Source of the DNA: CAYLLN01 sp033762315
GTDB lineage: Bacteria; Planctomycetota; Planctomycetia; Pirellulales; Pirellulaceae
NCBI GenBank assembly: GCA_033762315.1
Contig: JANRLS010000126.1
Span: 1-64,000 of the forward strand
Reading direction: 5' to 3'
Length of the DNA stretch: 64,000 nucleotides
Position numbers and translations under genes: made by a program. A model generated the notes under the pieces. It searched no databases and had not been told where the DNA came from. It saw only the letters and a program-made list of their open reading frames with translations. Of this stretch, positions 52,461 through 62,139 are shown in pieces. How positions within the stretch are numbered: position 1 is the first letter of the stretch; each line of letters starts with the position of its first letter.

Positions 52461-53156
52461 ATGAAACGTCGTACCCTGTGGAAGAATTGTCTGCTCGTAG
52501 GCATCGCCCTGGCGCTAGCCGCCCCGGCCGTCGCCGAAGACAAGAAGAAGGTCATCGAAACCAAGGCCACCAAGCTGGAAGCGGCCGCCAGCGTCAACTT
52601 TGGCGAAGCGCTGGGGCTCGATCTCGGCAGCTTGAGCTCGCTCGGTGCGCGAATCGATGCCGCTCGGACCGCGAACGATCCCGTCGCGCTCGCCCTGGCC
52701 GCCAAGGAATTGGCGGTGGCCGAAGAGATTTCGGGCAAGTCGGCCTCGCTCAAGTCTGCCGATGTCGCCAAGGAAGCCGTCGCCCTGGCCAAGGCCCGCA
52801 ATCGCCCGTCGGAACTGAAGGCCGTCGCCGCCCTCGTCGCCGAAGCCAAGGCCGACCTGCTCGCCCAGGCTTCCAAAACCGAAGCCGCCATCAAGGCTCG
52901 GGCCGATGGCGAACAAGCTCGCGGCATCGAAGGAACGCTCTACATCCGCAATAACACGCGGTGGTACATCGACATCTACATCAACGGCAACCGCGTGGGC
53001 ACCTCGTATCCCTATCACAACGGATCGATCTATGTCGGCGAATCGCCGATCTTCGCCACCACGCTGTATGGCAGCGCCCCCGGCACCAGCATCACCTGGG
53101 GCCCGATCCTCGTCGATTACCGCCTGAACGACTACACCTGGACGCTGAATCCGTAG
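52461..53156 (+). CDS. Small secreted protein of unknown function
   Basis: This 231-residue protein has a clear signal peptide (LLVGIALALAAPAVAE). Residues ~28-150 are Ala/Lys/Glu-rich and helical, probably elongated. The last ~75 residues look beta-rich and aromatic (GTLYIRNNTRWYIDIYINGN, RVGTSYPYHNGSIYVGES, TWGPILVDYRLNDYTW). I do not recognise the family. It is a single gene with its own terminator at 53186-53223. Confidence 0.75.
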   Translation: MKRRTLWKNCLLVGIALALAAPAVAEDKKKVIETKATKLEAAASVNFGEALGLDLGSLSSLGARIDAARTANDPVALALAAKELAVAEEISGKSASLKSADVAKEAVALAKARNRPSELKAVAALVAEAKADLLAQASKTEAAIKARADGEQARGIEGTLYIRNNTRWYIDIYINGNRVGTSYPYHNGSIYVGESPIFATTLYGSAPGTSITWGPILVDYRLNDYTWTLNP

Positions 53157-53185
53157 GCCAGGCGTTCGTAACGCAGCAACAACCT

Positions 53186-53223
53186 TCGGCCGGGATCACT
53201 CGTTGATCGCGGCCGATTTTTTT
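53186..53223 (+). terminator. Rho-independent terminator
   Basis: Arms 53186-53198 and 53204-53216 (TCGGCC core) match at 12 of 13 positions around a 5-base loop, followed by seven T residues (53217-53223). It ends the transcript of the small secreted protein gene, 30 bases after its stop. Confidence 0.85.
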
Positions 53224-53232
53224 GCCTCCCAC

Positions 53233-55485
53233 TTACCGCCGCACCGCGATGGTGCTGGCGCTGTGCGGCGGCGTGGCGGACGGTGGATCGGTCGGCGAGC
53301 GTTCCCCCCCGGCGCGCGGCTCGCGAAACGCGCGGACGACGATGTACCACAGGGCGAGGCTGACCGACACCATCACCACCAACATCCACAAGCTGTTGCG
53401 GATAAACTGCCGGCCGAGTTGCCGGGCCGGCTCGACCACCGCCGCTTGATCGGATTGCACCAGCACCGCCAAATGGGCCTGCGTTTCGGGGCTGGCCCCG
53501 ATTGGTGGGCGAACCGGCACTGCCGACGCCAGCCACCGCCGGTCGAAGGGCTCGGCCAGTGCTTGCAAAGCGAGCCGCTCGCCATACTGCGCGTCCGTCT
53601 CGCCCGGTTGGCGAGGGCTCTGGATATTGGCCAGCGGATCGCGATATTCCGCGTCCCCCTGTCCGTCGAGCACCGTTTGCGGCACGCGATAGCGCTGGCC
53701 CAGCAGAAAATCGGGGACCGAGTTCCCCGCTTCGGCCAGTTCCTCGAAGAGCGGATGCTGCAAGATCGTCCCTTGGTCGGCACCGTCGCGGCGATCGACC
53801 AGCACCGAAAACCGGTCGCGATCGACTGTCGCCGCCTGCGACATGTCGAAATCGCCAAGATTGACGGTAAACACCAGCACCCCTTCGAATCCCGTGGTCC
53901 CCTCGCGAAAAATCGGGGTCGAAATGGCCACCTTCCAGGTCCGCTGCGTGGTGCTCCGAAACGGTGCCGAGAGGTGCGTCTCGCCAATGTGCGGTGGATT
54001 CTCGGGCGGGTTGTCGGCCGGAGTAAGCTCGGCCGGCCCGCCGTGAAAATAGGGGCGATGAGCGAAATTCTTGCCGATCGAAAGGGACTGCGATTCGTCG
54101 CCGAAAGCCGAGGCGAGCTGGGTGCCGCGCTTGTCGGTGACAAACACGCTGGCGAACCGCGGCGCGCGGGAATCGAGAATTGCCACCTCGTGATAAGCGT
54201 TCAGGCGGGACTTGAGATAATGGTCGAGCGCCAGTCGCTGGGGGTCGTTCTGAAAGGCGAGTCGGGCGGCCTGGCCACCGTCGGCATCGGCGCTAAGTCG
54301 CTCCAGGCTCGGCGCGGCGAGCGTACTATAAAAGAGGGGCCGAAAACCGCCGAGTTCCCCTTCGTCGCGGGCAATCTCGAAATAGCGGCCGATCTGCGCC
54401 GTCACTTTCTCGGCGGCCAGCTCGGCGGCATAATGATTGTTTTGCAGGGCGAGCTGCGTGTAGTCGCGCTCCGCCTGCTCGACCGCCCGCGTATAGCCCC
54501 GATAGCTGAAGAGAGCCGTGATCAAGAGCACGATCAGCGGACCGAGAAAACCCAGCACCATCATCGGCAGGCGGGCCCGATTGCGGTCGCGCGCGGCGAG
54601 GGCATCGAGCGCCTCTTGCACGTTGGCAAATCGCCGGCGTGGATCGGCCGCGAGGCAGCGTTCCAAGATGTCGGCTAATGCCCGATCCATCAGGCGGCGA
54701 TGATCGGTCAGCGGCGGGGCCGAGCGAATCGCCTGCCGATAGCGGGCCAGCCGGTCGGGCAGGTCCTTCGCGGTATCGATCTGATCGATAATCGCCTCGT
54801 TGCGATGGGGCGGATAGCCCAGCACGAGGCAATGAAAAATCGCGCCGAGGGCATACACATCCCACCGCGCGTCGGGCACCGCCTCCAGGTCGGCTTGTTC
54901 GGGGGCCATGTAAAACAGCGTGCCGAGGGCCGGCTTTTGCTCGTGCGACAGGCGCGATTGGCCAAAATCGGCCAGCCGGGGCTTGTGGTCCTGATCGAGC
55001 AAAATGTTCGCGGGCTTGAGGTCGCAGTGCAGCACCCCTTTGCCGTGGGCATGAACGAGGCCGACGGCGATTTCGCGGAACATCTCGGTCGCCTCGGCGA
55101 GGCCGAACGTCCCCTTCGCCCGCAGCAGGTCGTCGAGCGAGCCGTTTTCGATCAGCTCCATGACGTAATACGGCGGATCGGCATCCCAGCCGACTTTGAG
55201 CAGCTGCACCACATACCGATCAGCCGAAAGAAAGACGAGCTTTTCGACTTCCCGCTCCAGCAGCGACCAATCGACGCCACGGCGATGGGCATAGAACTTG
55301 ATGGCCACTTTGCGGCCCGTGTTGCGATCAACCCCGGCCCACACCTCGCCATAGGCCCCTTGGCCGAGAAACCGCTGCGCCTGAAAGCCCGGCACCTCGC
55401 TAGGGGGGCGGGTTCGCTGCAGACTCAAATCCTTCGAGCGGGCGAGGTCGCCGGACGATTGCTGCTCGGTAAAGTCGGACGACAT
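53233..55485 (-). CDS. Receptor-like Ser/Thr protein kinase with extracytoplasmic sensor
   Basis: This 750-residue protein has an N-terminal kinase domain: P-loop GQGAYGEV (41-48), Lys63 in VAIKFY, catalytic loop HCDLKPAN (153-160, with Cys in place of the usual Arg), DFG (173-175) and APE (194-196). A membrane helix (307-327) is followed by a ~360-residue outside domain with Cache-like features (EVAILDSRAPRFASVFVTDKRG, KVAISTPIFRE, GVLVFTVNLGDF), then a second membrane helix (WMLVVMVSVSLALWYIVV) and a short tail. ATG 55485 starts the protein sensibly; upstream frame to 55554 overlaps the divergent gene. It probably senses a small ligand outside the cytoplasm and signals inward by phosphorylation. 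Confidence 0.9.
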   Translation of the reverse strand: MSSDFTEQQSSGDLARSKDLSLQRTRPPSEVPGFQAQRFLGQGAYGEVWAGVDRNTGRKVAIKFYAHRRGVDWSLLEREVEKLVFLSADRYVVQLLKVGWDADPPYYVMELIENGSLDDLLRAKGTFGLAEATEMFREIAVGLVHAHGKGVLHCDLKPANILLDQDHKPRLADFGQSRLSHEQKPALGTLFYMAPEQADLEAVPDARWDVYALGAIFHCLVLGYPPHRNEAIIDQIDTAKDLPDRLARYRQAIRSAPPLTDHRRLMDRALADILERCLAADPRRRFANVQEALDALAARDRNRARLPMMVLGFLGPLIVLLITALFSYRGYTRAVEQAERDYTQLALQNNHYAAELAAEKVTAQIGRYFEIARDEGELGGFRPLFYSTLAAPSLERLSADADGGQAARLAFQNDPQRLALDHYLKSRLNAYHEVAILDSRAPRFASVFVTDKRGTQLASAFGDESQSLSIGKNFAHRPYFHGGPAELTPADNPPENPPHIGETHLSAPFRSTTQRTWKVAISTPIFREGTTGFEGVLVFTVNLGDFDMSQAATVDRDRFSVLVDRRDGADQGTILQHPLFEELAEAGNSVPDFLLGQRYRVPQTVLDGQGDAEYRDPLANIQSPRQPGETDAQYGERLALQALAEPFDRRWLASAVPVRPPIGASPETQAHLAVLVQSDQAAVVEPARQLGRQFIRNSLWMLVVMVSVSLALWYIVVRAFREPRAGGERSPTDPPSATPPHSASTIAVRR

Positions 55486-55552
55486 GGAAGCCTGGCGGCT
55501 GGGCGTGGGGAATCCTGCTATCGTAGCAGAGAAGCATCGGAGGGAAATCGAC

Positions 55553-56764
55553 ATGTCATACGCAGCGACTCAAAGGGTGGTTTGGCTGGGAATATTGCTC
55601 GCTGTCGGCCTGCCGCCGGTGCTAGCCCAGCAACCAGATACGAACCTGCCGCTGGATGGCCGCGATGGCCGGAAATTGCTGCTCGAAAACTTCCGCCCTC
55701 AGCCCATGCTGCGCGTGCCAAGGCATGAGCTGGCGCGGGCGAAATTTCCGGTGGTCGATGTGCATACGCATTTTCGCGTCAAGTTTCGGGGCGGTGGCGA
55801 GCAACTCGAGGAATGGGTGCGGCTGATGGACCGCAACCAGGTGGCGGTGTGCGTCAGCCTGGATGGGCAGTGGGACGACGCGCTCGACGAACACGCCAGT
55901 TTCCTATGGGCCAAGCACCAGGACCGGTTCGCGATCTTCGCGAACATCGACTGGCAAGGCAGGGGCCGTGCCGATGACCCCGGCTCGTGGGATTGCCAGC
56001 GCCCCGATTTTGCCCGCCGCGTTGCGCAACAGCTGGCCGCCGCGAAGGAGCGCGGAGCCTGCGGACTCAAGATTTTCAAGCAGTTTGGCCTGGAATACAG
56101 AAACCCCGACGGCAGCCCAATCCAAATCGACGACCCACGCTGGGACGGCATCTGGCGGGCTTGCGGCGAACTGGGCCTACCGGTGCTAATTCACGTCGCC
56201 GATCCGGCCGCGTTCTTTTTGCCCATCGACGAGCGGAACGAACGCTGGGAGGAACTGCACCGCCGCCCCGATTGGAGCTACCACGGTCCGCAATTTCCCC
56301 AGCGCGAGGCGGTGCTCGCCGATTTTCTCCGCGTCGTCGAGCGTCATCCCAAAACGACGTTCATCGGGGCTCACGTCGCTGGCAATGCCGAGGATTTGGC
56401 GACAGTGGGGGAGTGGCTCGAAAAGCACCCAAATTTGCACGTGGAAATTGCCAGCCGGATCGCCGAGCTCGGTCGGCAACCCTATACCGCGCGGCGGTTC
56501 GTCATCATGTATCAAGACCGCATCCTCTTTGGCACCGATGGGCCGTGGCCCGAGGAGCGTCTGCGGCTCTATTGGCGATTTCTCGAGACTGAGGACGAGA
56601 ATTTTCCGTATTCGGAGAAGGACTTTCCGCCGCAGGGGCTGTGGAACATTTATGGCCTGCACCTGCCGGACGACGTGCTCCGCAAGCTCTATAGCGAAAA
56701 CGCCGCCCGGCTGCTGCCGAGCGTCGCCGCGAAGCTCGCCCGCTTGAAGCTGCAACGAAAATAG
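55553..56764 (+). CDS. Secreted amidohydrolase family 2 protein
   Basis: This 403-residue protein has a signal peptide (VVWLGILLAVGLPPVLA) and the amidohydrolase_2 TIM-barrel fold: the metal motif VVDVHTHF (HxH), CGLKIFKQFGLEYRN, LPVLIHVADPAAFF, TTFIGAHVAGNAEDL and LFGTDGPWPEE with the final metal-binding Asp. ATG 55553 with GGAGGG upstream is clearly the start. Enzymes of this group decarboxylate or hydrolyse aromatic acids and lactones; the substrate is unknown. The gene is divergent from the kinase with 67 bases between. Confidence 0.87.
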   Translation: MSYAATQRVVWLGILLAVGLPPVLAQQPDTNLPLDGRDGRKLLLENFRPQPMLRVPRHELARAKFPVVDVHTHFRVKFRGGGEQLEEWVRLMDRNQVAVCVSLDGQWDDALDEHASFLWAKHQDRFAIFANIDWQGRGRADDPGSWDCQRPDFARRVAQQLAAAKERGACGLKIFKQFGLEYRNPDGSPIQIDDPRWDGIWRACGELGLPVLIHVADPAAFFLPIDERNERWEELHRRPDWSYHGPQFPQREAVLADFLRVVERHPKTTFIGAHVAGNAEDLATVGEWLEKHPNLHVEIASRIAELGRQPYTARRFVIMYQDRILFGTDGPWPEERLRLYWRFLETEDENFPYSEKDFPPQGLWNIYGLHLPDDVLRKLYSENAARLLPSVAAKLARLKLQRK

Positions 56765-56828
56765 CCGGGAGCAAACCTGGTCCCGGTGTCCTCAGTTCTC
56801 GGCGAACCATCGAGCGACTGAAGGGCCC

Positions 56829-59800
56829 CTAAGCCTCGTAAATCCGCATCGCCGCGGGCTCCGGTTCGGGCCGCAGCGACTCGCCGATTTCGACTGGCCG
56901 GGCAGGGTCGCCATAGCGCTCGGGCCAGAGCCGCCGCGCGAGATTGCTCTGCAAGTCGAGCATCAGGCTCAGGAGCGCGGGGACGAACACCAGCGTCACC
57001 AGCGTCGAGATAAGGAGCCCCCCCAGCAGCACCGCTCCGATGCCCCGATAGAGCTCGCTGCCGGCACCTGGCGCAAGGACCAGCGGCAACAGGCCGACGA
57101 GGCCGCCGAGCGTGGTCATGAAGATCGGCCGGATGCGGGTGCGTACGCTTTCGACTACCGCCTCGCCAATCGGCAGACCATCCTCGCGCACATGCACGAG
57201 GGCCTGCTCGACGATCAGAATCGGATTATTCACCACCGTGCCGACGAGCATGATGAAGCCGAGCATCGTGAGCACGTCGAGCGGTTGCAGCACATAGAGA
57301 TTGAGCAACCATAGGCCGGCGAATCCGCCGACCGCCCCTAGCGGCACGGTGAGGATGACGACAAACGGATAAATCCACGACTCGAAGGTCGCCGCCATCA
57401 AGAGATAAGTAATCAGCACCGCCAGGGCAAGATTCCACTTGAGGGAGGTCCAGGTCGAGCGGAGCTTATCGGCCGTCCCCGCCAGGTTGATGCCATAGCC
57501 TCCTTGCAGCTCGCCACTCGCTTGCAGCGGAGCGATAACCTGCTCGCTGATCAGGTCCATCGCCGCTTCGAGGGGCATGTCGGCAGGAGGTGTCACCTGC
57601 AAGGTAATCGCCCGCTGCCTCGTGCGATGGTTGATCTGCTCCGGGCCGCTCCCTTGCTGGATGGTGGCGACCGCCTCCAGCGGCACCAATTGGCCGGTGG
57701 GGGTGGCGACCGGAAGCGAGGCAAGATTTTGGATACTGTTGGCGAATTGTTCCTCGCCGACGATGCGGAGGTCGATCTTATCGCCGCCGGTGTAATAATC
57801 GGTGACAAAAGCCCCATCGACGAGGGCATCGACGCCGTAGCCCAGCCCCTCGGAGGTGATTTGCATGTCGGCCGCTTGTTCCCACTTGGGGGTGATCCAA
57901 ACTTCCGGGTTGGAAAGGTCAAGGCTGGGGCTGGGAAAAACCTGCGCCGCGGGAATCAGCCCCGGAACACCGGGCGAACCTTTGATCTGGCCAAAGATGC
58001 GCCCCCCCAAAGCCACCAGCCGCTCGATGTCGGGGCCGCTGATTTCGACATCGACGGTGCGGCCGGCGGTCAGCCCTTGCTCGAACAGGCTCGTTTGCTT
58101 GGCGACGAGGATGGTGCCGGGGAGTTGTTCGCCGAGTCGCTGAATGACGGGCACGAGCTCGGCGGCTCGTTCGGGAATGGCCGAGCGGACCCCGACAAAC
58201 ACCTGCCGATTGCGGGCGACGAAGAAGAAGTCTTGAATCGGCGGGGCATCGAGCTTGCTGCCGAGCGGGTCCTTGGGATCGACATCCCAGTAGGGCTTGA
58301 GCCCCTCTTCGACCGTCGTTCCCATCGCCAGCAACTTTTCGAGGTTGTAGCCCGGCGGCGGGAGCAGAATGGCGATTACGAGGTTCCGGTTGCCGGCGGG
58401 CAGATACTCGACCTTCGGCAGAAACAGCCGGGTCGCAACGCACGACCCGGCGATGACCAGCCCCACCAACAACAGTCGCGGCAGCACGCCCCGTTGCAAC
58501 GACCGATTGACCCCTAGCAGACCACCAACCAGCCACAGCGCGAACTTATCGCAAACCCCCAAAAACTGATAGATCGGCAGCAGCAAGGTTCCCAGCATCC
58601 CGCGCGGCCGGCGGCGGAGAGTTCCGTCGCGCGTTGCCCCGTCGTCAGTGGTGGGCTGGCGCTGCTTGAGAATCCGCATGGCGGCGGTGGGCACCACCGC
58701 CACCGCGACGAGCATCGAGAGCGCCACCGCCGCACTGATTGCAATCGCGATGTCGCGAAAGAGTTGTCCCGCTTCCTCGCGAATGAAGAGCACCGGGATG
58801 AACACCGCCAGGTTGGCAAGCGTCGCGTTGAGCAGCGCCCCCCACACCTCGCTGGCTCCCCGCACCGAAGCCTCCTCGGCACTCTCCCCGAGTTGCCAGC
58901 GGCGATAGATGTTTTCGAGCATCACGATCGCGTTATCGACGAGCATGCCGACGGCGAACGCCAGACCGCCGAGCGCCGGCACGTTGAGCGAGCGCCCCAT
59001 CGCCGCCATCACCAGGAACGCCCCGATCGTGCTAATGAGGATATGCGCGAAAATGATGACCGTGGACCAGCCGCTGCGCAAAAAGACGAGCAAGGTGGCG
59101 AAGGTGAACAGGCTCCCCCACAGAAGGTTGCTCGTCACCAGGTTGCGGGCGGAATAGATATACTCGGTTTCGTCATACACTTGAATCAGGTCGAGGCCGT
59201 CCCGATGGAGCAGGTTTTCGTTCAGGTCGGCAACCGCCTTCTGTAGGCCGGCATTGACATCGAGCACGTTCGCCCCGACCGTCCGCATGGCATTGATCGC
59301 GATGCAGGTGGTGCCGAAACGGCGCACGAAGCCATCGGGCTTTTTGTGCCCCAGTTCGGCCCGGCCAATGTCCCGGACATACACCGTGCCGCTCGGTCCG
59401 CGGGCCACGATGGCGCTTTCCACCTGCTCGGGCGACTCGAATTTGCCCAGCACGCGAATGATGTAGCGCCGCTTTCCTTCCCAATAGTCGCCGCCGGAAG
59501 TGTCTTTGTTCTGGCTCCGCAGCGCTTGCCGCACTTGCTCGACGGTCAACCCGCGCGCCGCCAGTCGTTCGGGATTGATGATGAGCTGCAGCTCTTCCTC
59601 GCGTCCTCCCAGCACATTCGAGTTGGAAACCCCTTCGACCCGCTCCAGGGCCGCCTCGATCCGATCCTCGGCATACTTGCGCAAAATCGACACATCGCGC
59701 GGCGGGGGCAATATGGCCGCCACGGCCGGGCTCTTCTCCGCCAGCCGGCGCAGGCGGAGCATCTTCAGCCCTTCGCTTTTGGCGGCATAGGCCTGGTCGA

Positions 59801-60296
59801 TTTCGGCGCGCAGTTCGGGATGCTGGCCGAGCAGCTGGTCGGCATCGGCCCGCGGTGGAACGCGCTGCCCCAAAATGAACCAGGCAATTGGCCGGTCCGC
59901 CGCGTTCGAGGTGTTGATGACCGGTTCGTCGGCATCTTCGGGATAGTCGGGCACTTGGGCGAGCTTGGTGTTGACCTTCAGCATCGCCTCGGCGATATTC
60001 GCGCCGACGGGAAACTCCAGCGTCACCCGTCCCAGCGAATCCATGCTTTCCGAGCTGATCTTGCGCACTCCCTCGACACTCTTGAGCTGCTCTTCCTGCT
60101 CTTGAATGATCTCGCGCTCGATTTCCTGGGGGCTCGCGCCGATCCAAACCGTCTCGATGGTGAGCGTCGGAATTTCGACTTCCGGCGTCAGCTGCATCGG
60201 CATCGTGGCCATCGCCAGGATGCCAAATAGCAACACCAGGATCACGCCGACCGTAACTTTGACGGGGTTATGTACGAACGTCGTAATCAAGTTCAT
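56829..60296 (-). CDS. RND efflux pump inner-membrane subunit
   Basis: This 1155-residue proton-driven exporter forms the inner-membrane part of a tripartite efflux pump. Visible are the N-terminal TM (VGVILVLLFGILAMATMPMQL), the porter-domain start PEVEIPTLTIETVWIGASPQEIE, the TM4 motif GMLVDNAIVMLENI (AcrB's second Asp is Asn here) and VGTVVNNPILIVEQALV in TM10. Residues ~147-205 contain an extra charged helical segment not found in AcrB. It overlaps the adaptor gene by 4 bases. Substrates are probably hydrophobic compounds but cannot be deduced. Confidence 0.92.
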   Translation of the reverse strand: MNLITTFVHNPVKVTVGVILVLLFGILAMATMPMQLTPEVEIPTLTIETVWIGASPQEIEREIIQEQEEQLKSVEGVRKISSESMDSLGRVTLEFPVGANIAEAMLKVNTKLAQVPDYPEDADEPVINTSNAADRPIAWFILGQRVPPRADADQLLGQHPELRAEIDQAYAAKSEGLKMLRLRRLAEKSPAVAAILPPPRDVSILRKYAEDRIEAALERVEGVSNSNVLGGREEELQLIINPERLAARGLTVEQVRQALRSQNKDTSGGDYWEGKRRYIIRVLGKFESPEQVESAIVARGPSGTVYVRDIGRAELGHKKPDGFVRRFGTTCIAINAMRTVGANVLDVNAGLQKAVADLNENLLHRDGLDLIQVYDETEYIYSARNLVTSNLLWGSLFTFATLLVFLRSGWSTVIIFAHILISTIGAFLVMAAMGRSLNVPALGGLAFAVGMLVDNAIVMLENIYRRWQLGESAEEASVRGASEVWGALLNATLANLAVFIPVLFIREEAGQLFRDIAIAISAAVALSMLVAVAVVPTAAMRILKQRQPTTDDGATRDGTLRRRPRGMLGTLLLPIYQFLGVCDKFALWLVGGLLGVNRSLQRGVLPRLLLVGLVIAGSCVATRLFLPKVEYLPAGNRNLVIAILLPPPGYNLEKLLAMGTTVEEGLKPYWDVDPKDPLGSKLDAPPIQDFFFVARNRQVFVGVRSAIPERAAELVPVIQRLGEQLPGTILVAKQTSLFEQGLTAGRTVDVEISGPDIERLVALGGRIFGQIKGSPGVPGLIPAAQVFPSPSLDLSNPEVWITPKWEQAADMQITSEGLGYGVDALVDGAFVTDYYTGGDKIDLRIVGEEQFANSIQNLASLPVATPTGQLVPLEAVATIQQGSGPEQINHRTRQRAITLQVTPPADMPLEAAMDLISEQVIAPLQASGELQGGYGINLAGTADKLRSTWTSLKWNLALAVLITYLLMAATFESWIYPFVVILTVPLGAVGGFAGLWLLNLYVLQPLDVLTMLGFIMLVGTVVNNPILIVEQALVHVREDGLPIGEAVVESVRTRIRPIFMTTLGGLVGLLPLVLAPGAGSELYRGIGAVLLGGLLISTLVTLVFVPALLSLMLDLQSNLARRLWPERYGDPARPVEIGESLRPEPEPAAMRIYEA

Positions 60297-61627
60297 CGAG
60301 TAGCCTCCGCGCTTTCGCTCGGACCCGCCACCACGGGAAACTGCACATGCACCATCTCCGGACGCACCTCTTGCCCTGGTCGAATCCGCTCGTTTCCTTC
60401 GACCACCACCATCTCGCCCGCGTGGATCGGTCCGCTGATCGCCAGCCAGGTGCCGACCGAGGGACCAAGCGTCACGGGAACGGGGCGAATCGTCGTTTTG
60501 CCACCAGCGGTCGCCGCGACGAACACCAGCGGCGATGGCCCGCCGAGCACCACCGCATCCTTGGGAACCATGATCCGCGACACCGGCTGCCCCACCGGCA
60601 GGCTGACGCGGGCGAACATTCCCGCCTTCAGCAGCGGCTGACCGCCGACTACCTGATTTTCGATCCGCACCTTGACCGGAAACGTCCGCGCCTTGGCATC
60701 GGCCTGCGGAACGACCAGGGCAATCCGCCCGACGAACTGCTGGCCTGGCAGCGCGGGCACCTCGATTTGCACGTCCGCGTCCGGATCGAGCTGGGCGACA
60801 TAGTCTTCCAGCACGGCGATTTCGACATCCACTTTATCGAGCTCGACGATCTCGGCCACCGGATCGCCTTGCATCACCCATTGCCCGACCTCGGTGTGCT
60901 CGGTCGTCACGAATCCATTGAACGGAGCGAACATCGTATGTCGTTCGAATTGCTCGCTCAGGCGCTGCACCTCGGCGGTTTGCACGGCGACCCAGGCGCG
61001 GTGCTGCTCGGTTTTTTGCTGCCGCGGGCCATCGGTGAGCATTCGGAGGGCGGCCTTGGCCTCGCGGACGGCGGCGGTCGCCTGGGCGGCGAGCGAGTTG
61101 TCCTCTTCCATCAGCTCGCGGGCGATCGACGTCCCCAAGGCCCGATCGCGCTCGACCTTGGCTCGGCGAAACGCCAGGTTCGCCTCGCACGTCTGCAGCT
61201 TGGCCTGCGCTTGCTCGATTTCCTCTTGATGCGATTGCTCCATCTCGGCCAATTCCGCCTGCCGCACCGCGAGCTGTGCCTTGGCGGCATCAAGCTCGGC
61301 CTGAATGATGCCCCGCCGCAGGTGGGCAATCGGCTGCCCCGCTTGCACGGCGTCCCCCTCGTTCACCAGATAATGCTCGACCCGGCCTGGCGCGGCGCTC
61401 CCCACCACGCTCCGGCGAATCGGTTTGATGGTGCCGACAAACGCCCGCTGTTGGGCCAAAGCGGCCTCTTGCACGGGAGTGACCCGCACCTTCGGAGGCG
61501 GCGGCGCGCCCCCTGGCCCCTTGGGAGCCTGGGCGACGCCTGGCCGCGGCCAGAGCGCCGCCACCCCCGCCGCCAGGACAATCGCGAGAAAACCACCAAT
61601 GGCCAGATTTCGTGTGCCACGTTGCAT
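60293..61627 (-). CDS. RND efflux periplasmic adaptor (membrane fusion protein)
   Basis: This 444-residue protein links the RND pump to the outer envelope. It has an N-terminal membrane anchor (AIGGFLAIVLAAGVAALW), a lipoyl/barrel-sandwich half (GRVEHYLVNEGDAVQAGQPIAHL), a long coiled-coil hairpin (LAEMEQSHQEEIEQAQAKLQ), the second barrel half (TMFAPFNGFVTTEHTEVGQWV) and a beta-barrel (VPALPGQQFVGRIALVVP). It starts 2 bases after the marR gene and overlaps the RND gene by 4 bases, so it is part of one operon. No outer-membrane channel gene is present here. Confidence 0.92.
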   Translation of the reverse strand: MQRGTRNLAIGGFLAIVLAAGVAALWPRPGVAQAPKGPGGAPPPPKVRVTPVQEAALAQQRAFVGTIKPIRRSVVGSAAPGRVEHYLVNEGDAVQAGQPIAHLRRGIIQAELDAAKAQLAVRQAELAEMEQSHQEEIEQAQAKLQTCEANLAFRRAKVERDRALGTSIARELMEEDNSLAAQATAAVREAKAALRMLTDGPRQQKTEQHRAWVAVQTAEVQRLSEQFERHTMFAPFNGFVTTEHTEVGQWVMQGDPVAEIVELDKVDVEIAVLEDYVAQLDPDADVQIEVPALPGQQFVGRIALVVPQADAKARTFPVKVRIENQVVGGQPLLKAGMFARVSLPVGQPVSRIMVPKDAVVLGGPSPLVFVAATAGGKTTIRPVPVTLGPSVGTWLAISGPIHAGEMVVVEGNERIRPGQEVRPEMVHVQFPVVAGPSESAEATR

Positions 61628-61629
61628 GA

Positions 61630-62091
61630 CTAAATCGCCTCCCGCGTCGCAAGGGGTTGCAGATTGGTTTGCACCAGCGCCAGCAGCTTGCGGAGCTGCG
61701 CCAGTTGGCTGGCGGAGAGGCCGCGCGTCGCCTGCTCGCGAACCCGCCGCGCCACCGACACCACCTTGGCCCAGACCGGCTTGGCGGCGGGGGTGGGCTG
61801 GATCAATTTGCGGCGGCGGTCGTGCGGGTCGCTGTCGCGGCGAATCCAGCCGTCGCGCTCCATCCGGTCGAGCACCCCCACCAGCGTCGGCGGCTCGATC
61901 CGCATCCGCTCGGCCAGGTCGTTTTGCGCCAGCGGCCCCGCCAGCGCCAGAAAACCCAGCACCTGCGCCTGGCGAAAGGTAATCCCCGCCGGCAGCTCAT
62001 TGTTGACCACCTGCTGGTAGTCGTGCGCCGCCGTGCAGATCCAAAAACCGACGCTGTTTTCGAAGTCGTAATCGCCGAGCGGATTGCTCAT
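61630..62091 (-). CDS. MarR family transcriptional regulator
   Basis: This 153-residue winged-helix repressor has the MarR core: ITFRQAQVLGFLALAGPLAQNDLAERMRIEPPTLVGVLDRME, then GWIRRDSDPHDRRRKLIQPT, the wing with the conserved DxRxxxxxLT-like pattern, and a C-terminal dimer helix. It probably represses its own operon (marR-MFP-RND) through the site at 62100-62139 and is released by a small ligand. It is the first gene of the operon. Confidence 0.93.
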   Translation of the reverse strand: MSNPLGDYDFENSVGFWICTAAHDYQQVVNNELPAGITFRQAQVLGFLALAGPLAQNDLAERMRIEPPTLVGVLDRMERDGWIRRDSDPHDRRRKLIQPTPAAKPVWAKVVSVARRVREQATRGLSASQLAQLRKLLALVQTNLQPLATREAI

Positions 62092-62099
62092 GCCGTTGT

Positions 62100-62139
62100 C
62101 CTACGAATGATTAGCCTACGAACTAATTCCTAGCGTAGG
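62100..62139. promoter_or_regulatory. Candidate MarR operator
   Basis: CCTACGAA occurs twice in direct orientation, 15 bases apart (62100 and 62115), and an inverted CGTAGG (62134-62139) pairs with the second as a palindrome CCTACG-N13-CGTAGG. It lies 9-48 bases upstream of the marR start codon. Confidence 0.6.

Noticed and set aside
53203..54678. 491-codon plus-strand open frame opposite the kinase gene
   Set aside because: It is antisense to the kinase sensor domain and has no domain-like sequence.
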